A stretch of DNA of 6,361 nt, from the NCBI GenBank assembly GCA_963626295.1, contig CAVFWS010000104.1, forward strand, positions 1 to 6,361. The letters run 5' to 3'. The notes beneath the pieces are model-generated. The model was not told the origin of the DNA. It saw nothing but the letters and a program-made list of their open reading frames with translations, and made no database searches. Shown here in pieces: positions 1 to 5,725 of the stretch. The translations under genes and the position numbers were made by a program. This stretch comes from UBA1731 sp963626295. Its GTDB lineage: Bacteria; Verrucomicrobiota; Kiritimatiellia; RFP12; UBA1067. Positions within the stretch are counted from its first letter, which is position 1. Each line of letters begins with the position of its first letter.

Positions 1-26
1 CATTTCGCCAATTGCCCGATAACGCC

Positions 27-55
27 TTTTCTCCATCCGCATGATGTGGTATAAT
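27..55 (+). promoter_or_regulatory. Predicted sigma70-type promoter of argB (extended -10)
   Basis: The bases TGGTATAAT at 47-55 are a perfect TATAAT -10 hexamer (50-55) with the TGn extension. Seventeen bases upstream, TTTTCT (27-32) matches the -35 consensus at only three of six positions, so the extended -10 probably does most of the work. Transcription would begin near 61-63, only a few bases before the ATG at 66. It would drive argB-argD and perhaps the genes after them. The hexamer is directly visible; the start site is inferred from normal spacing. Confidence 0.7.
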
Positions 56-65
56 TGGCATCCTT

Positions 66-923
66 ATGGAGAAATTGGATTTGGCGATGCATAAGGCGGC
101 GGTCTTGACCGAGGCCCTGCCGTACATACAGGACTTTTGCGGATCGACGGTGCTCGTGAAGGTTGGCGGCAGCGTTATGGAGAGCGACGCCAACCTCGAT
201 TCGCTTCTGGCCGACATCGCTTTCATGGATGCCGTTGGCATGAAGGTTGTGCTTGTGCATGGCGGGGGGAAGGCGATATCCGCCGCGCTGAAGGCTTCCG
301 GGATCGCGCCGGTGTTCGTGGACGGGCTGCGCTTCACCGACGCCCCATCAATGGAGATCGTGCGCCGCACGCTCAACAACGTAGTCAACGCAGACCTTGT
401 GAAGCGTCTGCAGCGCCTGAAGACGAATGCGCGGCCGGTGCACGGCAACTGGATGTTCACGGCGGAGAAGATAGATAAGCCCGATCGCGGGTTCGTGGGG
501 GAGCCGGTCGCGGCCGACCTGCGCATCGTGGGCGAGATGATGGATGCGGGCATCCTGCCGGTAGTGACGCCGCTCGCCACGGGCGCGGACGGGCAGCTGT
601 ACAACGTAAACGCGGACAGCGCGGCGGCATTCCTCGCGAAGGAGCTGAAGGTGCGCAAGTTCGCGGTGGTATCCGATGTGCCGGGTCTTCTCCGCGATCC
701 GGAGGATTCCTCAAGCCTGATGTCCACGCTGCGCCTGGCCGACGTCGCGGCACTGAAGGCCGACGGTACGATCTCAGGGGGCATGCTCCCGAAGATAGAG
801 GGTTGCGAGAGCGCCATCAGGGCCGGGGTGAGGAAGGTTCACCTTGTTGACGGCCGCATGCCGCATTCGCTTTTGTTGGAAATATTCACGCGTGAAGGCG
901 TGGGAACGGAGATTACGGAATGA
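66..923 (+). CDS. argB: Acetylglutamate kinase (arginine-sensitive type)
   Basis: N-acetylglutamate kinase phosphorylates N-acetyl-L-glutamate with ATP, the second and usually controlling step of arginine/ornithine synthesis, in the cytoplasm. The 285-residue product shows the amino-acid kinase fold: phosphate-binding VKVGGS with Lys32, the substrate loop VHGGGK (residues 64-69), GLRFTD (87-92) with Arg89 for the substrate carboxylate, NVNADSAA (180-187) with Asp184, and ISGGMLPK (236-243) near the C-terminus. An N-terminal segment with EALPYI (16-21) precedes the first strand. In the family this helix marks the hexameric, arginine-inhibited enzymes and is missing from the shorter E. coli form, so feedback inhibition by arginine is likely. 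The start is uncertain: ATG 66 has no Shine-Dalgarno and lies about 4 nt after the predicted transcription start. ATG 87 (Met8) would leave the whole family domain intact. The stop overlaps the argD start by 4 nt, implying translational coupling. Confidence 0.96.
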   Translation: MEKLDLAMHKAAVLTEALPYIQDFCGSTVLVKVGGSVMESDANLDSLLADIAFMDAVGMKVVLVHGGGKAISAALKASGIAPVFVDGLRFTDAPSMEIVRRTLNNVVNADLVKRLQRLKTNARPVHGNWMFTAEKIDKPDRGFVGEPVAADLRIVGEMMDAGILPVVTPLATGADGQLYNVNADSAAAFLAKELKVRKFAVVSDVPGLLRDPEDSSSLMSTLRLADVAALKADGTISGGMLPKIEGCESAIRAGVRKVHLVDGRMPHSLLLEIFTREGVGTEITE

Positions 924-2119
924 ACACAGAAGAAGTGATGAAGCTCTACGGGCAGTATCTTATGCCCACCTACAAACCCTCGATCGTGATCGAGAAGGCG
1001 AAAGGGTCGCGGGTCTACGATGCGAGCGGCAAGCAGTACTACGACATGACGAGCGGCATCGGAGTGCACAACGTGGGGCATTGCACCGAGGGGGTGATCG
1101 CCGCTATCCAGAACCAGGCGTCGAAGCTGGGCCACTGCTCCAACCTCTTCATCAACGAGCCGCAGGTGCTTCTGGCGAAGAAGCTCGTCGAGATATCCGG
1201 CATGGACGGCAAGGTGTTCTTCTGCAACTCCGGGGCCGAGGCCAACGAGGCGGCGATCAAGCTCGCCCGCAAGTGGGGCGCCGCGAACGGGGGACGCTAC
1301 GAGGTGGTCACGATGCGCAACTCGTTCCATGGCCGCACTCTGGCGACGCTCACGGCGACAGGGCAGTCCTGGTGCCAGGAGGGCTACGAGCCGTTGCCGG
1401 TCGGATTCAACTACGCAGACTTCAACGATCTCGATTCCCTCAGGGCGGCGGTGTCCGACAAGACCGTGGCGATAATGCTCGAGGCAGTGCAGGGCGAGGG
1501 TGGCGTGAACCCGGCGACGGAGGAGTTCATGGCCGGCGTACGCGCACTCTGCGACGAGAAGAACATCATCATGATCTGCGACGAGGTGCAGTGCGGCATG
1601 GGACGCACGGGCAAATGGTGGGGATGGCAGAACTTCCCCGTCAAGCCGGACCTCTTCACCGCGGCGAAGTCGATAGCCGACGGCGTCCCGATGGGCGCCC
1701 TCATATCCAACGGGAAGTTCGCCGACGTGTTCACGCCCGGAGCCCACGCATCCACGTTCGGCGGCAATCCGCTCGCGTCCGCCGCGGCGCTTGCCGTGAT
1801 CAAGGTCATCGAGGACGAGAAGCTCCTCGACGCCGCGGTCCGCAAGGGAGAGCTACTTCGCGAGGGGCTCAAGTGCTTCGTCGAGAAGTACGACAGGATC
1901 CTTGACGTCCGCGGCCTCGGATGCATGGTGGGGATGGTCGTCGACGGAGACCCGAAGGAGATAGTCGATGCGTTCCGCGACGCGGGCGTGCTTGTGCTCA
2001 CGGCCCACGGCAACGTCGTGCGCTTCCTGCCCACGCTGTCGATGAGCGAGAAGCACATCGAGGAGGCCGTGGAGATCATGGGCGACGCGCTCGATGGCCT
2101 CTACGGCGAGGCCGAGTGA
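920..2119 (+). CDS. argD: Acetylornithine aminotransferase (class III, PLP-dependent)
   Basis: This 399-residue fold-type I aminotransferase is predicted to transfer the amino group of glutamate to N-acetylglutamate 5-semialdehyde, giving N-acetylornithine, the fourth step of arginine synthesis. Class III signatures appear in order: NSGAEANE (103-110) for cofactor phosphate binding, FHGRT (136-140), the ring-nitrogen contact ICDEVQ with Asp221, the Schiff-base lysine in AAKSIADG (Lys250), and STFGGNP (278-284) with Thr279 contacting the phosphate of the partner subunit. RFLPTL near the C-terminus replaces the commoner RFxPPL. Length is normal for ArgD. The ATG overlaps the argB stop as ATGA, with GGAG at 908-911 eight bases upstream, which fixes the start and supports a cotranscribed pair. 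Succinylornithine or ornithine aminotransferase activity cannot be excluded from motifs, but adjacency to argB makes ArgD much the best call. Confidence 0.94.
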   Translation: MNTEEVMKLYGQYLMPTYKPSIVIEKAKGSRVYDASGKQYYDMTSGIGVHNVGHCTEGVIAAIQNQASKLGHCSNLFINEPQVLLAKKLVEISGMDGKVFFCNSGAEANEAAIKLARKWGAANGGRYEVVTMRNSFHGRTLATLTATGQSWCQEGYEPLPVGFNYADFNDLDSLRAAVSDKTVAIMLEAVQGEGGVNPATEEFMAGVRALCDEKNIIMICDEVQCGMGRTGKWWGWQNFPVKPDLFTAAKSIADGVPMGALISNGKFADVFTPGAHASTFGGNPLASAAALAVIKVIEDEKLLDAAVRKGELLREGLKCFVEKYDRILDVRGLGCMVGMVVDGDPKEIVDAFRDAGVLVLTAHGNVVRFLPTLSMSEKHIEEAVEIMGDALDGLYGEAE

Positions 2120-2157
2120 TTTCCGAACAAGTCGTTTCTAACCAGTAAAATCCGAAA

Positions 2158-2163
2158 GGGAGG
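2158..2163 (+). promoter_or_regulatory. Strong ribosome binding site of the oxidoreductase gene
   Basis: GGGAGG lies six bases before the ATG at 2170 and confirms that start. It sits at the end of a 50-nt spacer (2120-2169) that is more AT-rich than its surroundings and holds no hairpin with a T-tract. The spacer therefore does not show termination after argD, and readthrough from the arg genes is plausible. Confidence 0.75.
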
Positions 2164-2169
2164 CGTTCA

Positions 2170-3240
2170 ATGGCAAAGGTCAAGTATGTGCTCGTTGGGT
2201 TCGGCGGCATCGCCGAGAATCGCGTCGCAAAGGAGGGGTACGCCTGCGACAGGAAGAGGTTCAGTCCGCTGAAGACCGCCCAGCTGGTCGGCGCCACGGA
2301 CGTAAACCAGGCCCGCAAGGCCGCGGCCGAGGCCCTTGGCCTCAGGTGGTACGCCTCCCTTGACGAGGCGCTGGCCGACAAGGCCGTCGATGGCGTGTAC
2401 GTCGCGACGAACAACGCCTCCCATGCGGCGATCGCCATCGCCGCCCTCAAGGCGGGCAAGCACGTCATCGTGGAGAAGCCGATAGCGACATCTGTCGCGG
2501 ACGCCAGGAAGATGGACGCGCTCGCCCGCAAGAAGGGGCTTTCCATCACAGTAGACCACATGATGGTGAACAATGCCTGGAACATCGCCGCCGCCAAGGC
2601 CGTGCAGTCCGGCAGCCTCGGCAAGGTGAACGACAGCTGCTTCCACATGGAATTCGCGTACGGCTACGATCCCGCCGAGGCGGCGACATGGCGGTGCGGC
2701 AAGGTCGAGGAGATGGGCGGCCCGATAGGGGACGTGGCGAGCCACTGCTTCTACGTCGCCGAGTTCATCTTCGGCAAGAGGATCGCGAAGGTCGCCGCCG
2801 TATACTACCCGAAGGTGATGAAGATAAAGGCCGAGGACGGCGCGTACATCAAGTTCTTCTTCGAGGATGGCACGCAGGGCAGCGTCAACGCCGCCTTCTC
2901 GGAGATGCGCGGAGGCCTTGCCGGCACGCTGACGAACCTCGGCTACGAGGTGTACGGCGACAAGGCGGCGATGCGCGGCTTCGGCACCATGTTCCAGCTC
3001 TCCGGCTATGCCGACGAGCCGATCCGCATCCGCCTGGAGCGCGACGACGGCAAGGCGGTCACGGAGATCAAGCCCGGCAGGATCCAGAACATCTACCAGG
3101 CGCTCATCGAGGGCCATGCGAAGAGCGTGCTCGCGGGCAAGCCCCTCACCGCGCAGGACGCGATACACAATCTGGCCCTCTGCGCCGCAGCCCACAAGAG
3201 CGCCCAGAGTGGCGGCAAGGTGGTGCCCGTCGCCTGCTGA
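2170..3240 (+). CDS. Gfo/Idh/MocA-family NAD(P)-dependent oxidoreductase
   Basis: The 356-residue product is a two-domain dehydrogenase of the Gfo/Idh/MocA family, whose members oxidise or reduce sugars, inositols, amino sugars and related polyols. The N-terminal Rossmann fold opens with VLVGFGGIA (residues 7-15), the dinucleotide-binding glycine loop. GATDVNQ ends the second strand, where the Asp suggests NAD(H) preference, although this is only a family tendency. The family motif VEKPIATS (101-108) supplies the catalytic Lys103, and GDVASH (187-192) supplies the usual Asp188/His192 pair of the C-terminal domain. The loop after the glycine motif is longer than in typical members and rich in charged and aromatic residues (AENRVAKEGYACDRKRF). 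There is no signal peptide, so it should be cytoplasmic. The substrate is not recognisable. It lies between argD and an AMP-forming ligase, which may form a functional pair with it, but no pathway is evident. Confidence 0.88.
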   Translation: MAKVKYVLVGFGGIAENRVAKEGYACDRKRFSPLKTAQLVGATDVNQARKAAAEALGLRWYASLDEALADKAVDGVYVATNNASHAAIAIAALKAGKHVIVEKPIATSVADARKMDALARKKGLSITVDHMMVNNAWNIAAAKAVQSGSLGKVNDSCFHMEFAYGYDPAEAATWRCGKVEEMGGPIGDVASHCFYVAEFIFGKRIAKVAAVYYPKVMKIKAEDGAYIKFFFEDGTQGSVNAAFSEMRGGLAGTLTNLGYEVYGDKAAMRGFGTMFQLSGYADEPIRIRLERDDGKAVTEIKPGRIQNIYQALIEGHAKSVLAGKPLTAQDAIHNLALCAAAHKSAQSGGKVVPVAC

Positions 3241-3265
3241 GCGGCGAACGGGGGACAGGCGACGG
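3227..3265 (+). promoter_or_regulatory. GC-rich hairpin across the oxidoreductase stop and ligase leader
   Basis: CCGTCGCCTG (3227-3236) and CAGGCGACGG (3256-3265) are perfect 10-base reverse complements separated by 19 bases. The left arm ends just before the oxidoreductase stop codon and the right arm ends nine bases before the ligase ATG. No T-tract follows, so it is not a standard intrinsic terminator. The loop holds GGGGGA (3250-3255), the only purine run resembling a Shine-Dalgarno, at an unusually long distance from the start. A role in translational control or mRNA processing between the two genes is inference. Confidence 0.5.
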
Positions 3266-3274
3266 TCCACAGGC

Positions 3275-4918
3275 ATGGAAGCGATAACGGAAATACTTGA
3301 GCGCAACGCCCGCGAGTGGCCGAACGACGTTGCGCTCGTCGAGATCAACCCGCAGGAACTTGAGAAGCGCAACACCACGTGGCGCGAATACTCGCTCATA
3401 GAGTCCAGTCCGCTTGAGGCGTTCAGGAGCGAGATAACCTGGGCGGAGTTCGACGAGAAGGCGAACCGCTTCGCCAACTTCCTGCTGAGCCGCGGGCTCA
3501 AGCGTGGCGACAAGGTCGCGATCCTGCTCATGAACTGCCTTGAGTGGCTGCCGATATACTTCGGTGTGCTTAAGGCCGGATGCATGGCGGTGCCGCTGAA
3601 TTTCCGCTACACCGCAGACGAGATCAAGTACTGCCTTGACCTTGCCGACGCCGACGTGCTTGTCCACGGCCCCGAATTCACCGGGCGCGTGGAGCAGATA
3701 ATCGACAGGCTCCCGAAGGTGAAGTTCGGCGTGTACGTCGGCGACGACTGCCCCAGCTTCGACGTGAGCTACAAGACGATGGTGGGGTACTGCTCGTCCA
3801 AGGCGCCCGACATCCCGCTGCGCGAGGGGGACGACGCGGCGATATACTTCTCGTCCGGCACGACAGGCTTCCCGAAGGCCATCATACTCCGCCACCGCTG
3901 CCTGATGCATTCATGCAAGGTGGAGCAGAACCACCACGGGCAGACGAAGGACGACGTTTTCCTCTGCATCCCCCCGCTGTACCACACCGGCGCGAAGATG
4001 CACTGGTTCGGCAGCTTCCTCGTGGGCGGCAAGGCCGTGCTCCTGAAGGGGGTGAAGCCGGAGTGGATACTCCGCTGCGTGAGCGAGGAGCGCTGCACGA
4101 TCGTGTGGCTGCTCGTGCCGTGGGCGCAGGACATACTGGACGCGATAGACCGCGGGGACGTGAACCTTGCGGACTACAGCCTCGGCCAGTGGCGGCTGAT
4201 GCACATAGGCGCACAGCCGGTTCCGCCGTCCCTCATAAGGCGGTGGAAGACGGTGTTCCCCCACCACGATTACGACACCAACTACGGCCTTTCCGAGTCC
4301 ACCGGCCCCGGAGCGGTCCATCTCGGCATCGAGAACATAGACCATGTGGGGGCGATAGGCGTGGCCGGATACGGCTGGCGGACGAAGATATTGCGTCCTG
4401 ACGGTTCCGAGGTCGCGCCGGGCGAGGTCGGCGAGCTCGCTCTCAAGGGGCCCGGGGTCATGAGGGAGTACTACAAGAATCCCGAGGCGACGAAGGAGAT
4501 ACTTTCCGAGGATGGGTGGCTCCGCACGGGGGACATGGCGGAGGAGCGCGACGGCTTCATCTATCTCGTGGATCGCGCCAAGGACGTGATCATCACTGGC
4601 GGAGAGAACCTCTACCCCGTGCAGATCGAGGATTTCCTGCGGGCAAACCCGAAGATCAAGGATGTCGCCGTGATCGGCCTTGCGGATGCGCGTCTTGGCG
4701 AGATCGCCGCCGCGATAATAGAGGTGAAGGAGGGGATGGCCCTTACGGAAAAGGAAGTGAACGACTTCTGTCTCGACCTCCCACGCTACAAGCGGCCGCG
4801 CAAGGTGATATTCGCCTCTGTTCCGCGCAATCCCACCGGCAAGATCGAGAAGCCAAAGCTCCGCAAGATGTACGGGGCGGACGCCCTTGTCGCCCACCAG
4901 AACGGGATCGAAGAGTGA
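3275..4918 (+). CDS. AMP-forming acyl-CoA synthetase/ligase-like protein (ANL superfamily)
   Basis: The 547-residue product is a class I adenylate-forming enzyme, expected to activate a carboxylic acid with ATP to an acyl-AMP and then usually form the CoA thioester. The core motifs are intact: phosphate loop YFSSGTTGFPK (191-201), YGLSEST (337-343), GWLRTGD with Asp420 binding the ribose, the hinge region VDRAKDVIITGGENLYP, and PTGKIEK with the catalytic Lys523. Length fits a stand-alone acyl-CoA ligase; no carrier-protein or reductase domain is attached. Before the first conserved TWxEFDEKAN motif there are about 28 extra residues (26-53) containing a look-alike TTWREYSLIE. ATG 3275 is chosen because the protein then begins as family members do; upstream in-frame starts would overlap the oxidoreductase gene. 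A clear Shine-Dalgarno is lacking and a hairpin precedes the start. Isoleucine codon use is unlike its neighbours (many ATA). The acyl substrate is unknown; fatty or aromatic acids are possible. Confidence 0.87.
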   Translation: MEAITEILERNAREWPNDVALVEINPQELEKRNTTWREYSLIESSPLEAFRSEITWAEFDEKANRFANFLLSRGLKRGDKVAILLMNCLEWLPIYFGVLKAGCMAVPLNFRYTADEIKYCLDLADADVLVHGPEFTGRVEQIIDRLPKVKFGVYVGDDCPSFDVSYKTMVGYCSSKAPDIPLREGDDAAIYFSSGTTGFPKAIILRHRCLMHSCKVEQNHHGQTKDDVFLCIPPLYHTGAKMHWFGSFLVGGKAVLLKGVKPEWILRCVSEERCTIVWLLVPWAQDILDAIDRGDVNLADYSLGQWRLMHIGAQPVPPSLIRRWKTVFPHHDYDTNYGLSESTGPGAVHLGIENIDHVGAIGVAGYGWRTKILRPDGSEVAPGEVGELALKGPGVMREYYKNPEATKEILSEDGWLRTGDMAEERDGFIYLVDRAKDVIITGGENLYPVQIEDFLRANPKIKDVAVIGLADARLGEIAAAIIEVKEGMALTEKEVNDFCLDLPRYKRPRKVIFASVPRNPTGKIEKPKLRKMYGADALVAHQNGIEE

Positions 4919-4953
4919 CCGGCTGCGGCGCTTGCGCATATGGGGTTTCCTGC

Positions 4954-4958
4954 AGAGG
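4954..4958 (+). promoter_or_regulatory. Ribosome binding site deciding the recO start
   Basis: AGAGG lies six bases before ATG 4965. It favours that start over the in-frame TTG at 4887, which would overlap the ligase gene and add 26 arginine-rich residues not expected in RecO. Confidence 0.6.
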
Positions 4959-4964
4959 CTGCGC

Positions 4965-5678
4965 ATGGCCGGTGAAACGGTAAAGACGAAGGGCATCGTC
5001 ATCGACATACGCCCATGGTCGCGCACAAGCCACGTCACCACATGGCTCACGCCGGAGCTGGGTCCGGTCGCGACCCTCGTCAAGGGGGCGGTGCGCCCCA
5101 AGAGCCAGTTCCTCGGACAGTATGACCTGTTCTACACGTGCGAACTCGTCTACTACGCGCGAGCGAGGGGCGAACTCCACGCGATACGCGAGGCGTCGCC
5201 AATCGACATGCGGGAATACATAAGGGGCGACTACCGGGCGACGGCCCTCGCCTCCTACGCCGCGTACCTTGTCGGCGAGCATTGTCCGCATGGAGGAGAT
5301 GCGGACAGGTGGTTCAGGTTCCTCGAGCGCAGGCTCGACCGCTTGGCGGAGAGTCCGGCCGATGCCATGTCCATGGTCGGCCTCGAGCGCGAGTTCCTGT
5401 CCCTTGCGGGCCTGTCGCCCGATTTCTCCGGCGCGGATTTCTCTGCGGTCTCCATCCCCTTCGCAATCGATCTCGGCCACGTCGGGGAAGGGGCGAAGAC
5501 AGTGCGGATATCAGGCGCCACGGCGCGAACGCTTGCCGCCGTGGAGCGCGATGCCGGAGCGGGCGACATCGCCTCGGCCGTGCGGTTTCTCGGCATGTTC
5601 ATGCGGTATCACCTCGAGTTGCCGCCGGAGATCCGCCGCAACACCCTTCTGCTCCTTGCAAACAGGAGCCGAAAATGA
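4965..5678 (+). CDS. recO: DNA repair protein RecO (short, zinc-finger-less form)
   Basis: RecO anneals single-stranded DNA and, with RecR and RecF, loads RecA onto SSB-coated DNA during gap repair. The 237-residue product begins with the RecO N-terminal OB-fold pattern: KTKGIVIDIRPWSRTS, then a strand ending in TWLTPELG, then VATLVKGAVRPKSQF, where the basic KG.xRPKS patch is the most recognisable family signature. The OB fold covers about residues 1-80, followed by a helical C-terminal domain with YAAYLVGE (about 98-105), a LEREFLSLAGLSPDF segment and the end helix RFLGMFMRYHLEL. Many RecO proteins carry a CxxC...CxxC zinc finger after the SLAGLSPDF-like segment. Here that region has no cysteine, as in E. 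coli RecO. It follows the ligase gene by 46 nt and may be cotranscribed with it. Its last codons contain a promoter for the next gene. Sequence conservation in RecO is low, so the call rests mainly on the N-terminal third and overall length. Confidence 0.85.
   Translation: MAGETVKTKGIVIDIRPWSRTSHVTTWLTPELGPVATLVKGAVRPKSQFLGQYDLFYTCELVYYARARGELHAIREASPIDMREYIRGDYRATALASYAAYLVGEHCPHGGDADRWFRFLERRLDRLAESPADAMSMVGLEREFLSLAGLSPDFSGADFSAVSIPFAIDLGHVGEGAKTVRISGATARTLAAVERDAGAGDIASAVRFLGMFMRYHLELPPEIRRNTLLLLANRSRK
5651..5669. repeat. Dyad GCTCCT-N7-AGGAGC centred on the -35 element
   Basis: GCTCCT (5651-5656) and AGGAGC (5664-5669) are exact reverse complements seven bases apart at the 3' end of recO. 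The symmetry centre falls on the TTGCAA -35 hexamer. It could be an operator for a dimeric repressor or a short RNA hairpin in the recO transcript. No T-tract follows directly, so it is not a terminator. A chance 6-bp dyad is possible. Confidence 0.35.
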
Positions 5679-5684
5679 TACAAT
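5656..5684 (+). promoter_or_regulatory. Predicted sigma70-type promoter of the Gre-associated gene, inside recO
   Basis: TTGCAA (5656-5661, four of six matches to the -35 consensus) is followed by an exact 17-base spacer and TACAAT (5679-5684, five of six). The TG at 5676-5677 makes an extended -10, and this TGA is also the recO stop codon. Transcription would start around 5690-5692, leaving a leader of about 35 nt that contains a strong ribosome site. Both hexamers, their spacing and the extension agree, making this the best promoter in the window. Confidence 0.72.
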
Positions 5685-5708
5685 CCAGACCACTTTTTTA
5701 CACGAAAC

Positions 5709-5714
5709 AGGAGG
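5709..5714 (+). promoter_or_regulatory. Strong ribosome binding site of the Gre-associated gene
   Basis: AGGAGG lies eleven bases before ATG 5726, and a second GAGG (5718-5721) lies four bases before it. Together they fix this start and predict good translation. Confidence 0.7.
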
Positions 5715-5725
5715 AACGAGGTTCC

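Noticed and set aside
1..3. CAT at the left edge as the start codon of a divergent gene
   Set aside because: No coding sequence is visible beyond the edge and no well-spaced ribosome site is present on the minus strand.
2121..2151. Possible promoter before the oxidoreductase (TAAAAT at 2146-2151)
   Set aside because: No acceptable -35 lies at 16-18 bases, and the implied start would fall on or just before the ribosome site. AT-richness of the spacer alone is not enough.
2167..3585. 472-codon minus-strand open frame opposite the oxidoreductase and ligase start
   Set aside because: It runs antisense to two well-recognised genes, shows no family motif, and is the long shadow frame expected in GC-rich coding DNA. 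The same applies to the minus frames at 839-1747, 3146-3910, 3911-5101, 4743-5480 and 5609-6322.
4887..4964. Upstream TTG start giving a longer RecO
   Set aside because: The extra 26 residues are arginine-rich and unlike RecO, the start overlaps the ligase gene, and ATG 4965 has a properly spaced AGAGG.
4921..4966. Imperfect repeats (GGCTGCG and TGCGCAT, each twice) between the ligase and recO
   Set aside because: Short words in a small GC-rich spacer with no regular array; chance similarity is likely.
5693..5699. T-run after recO as an intrinsic terminator
   Set aside because: The run of T is not directly preceded by a hairpin. The nearest dyad (5651-5669) ends more than 20 bases earlier and lies over the promoter.
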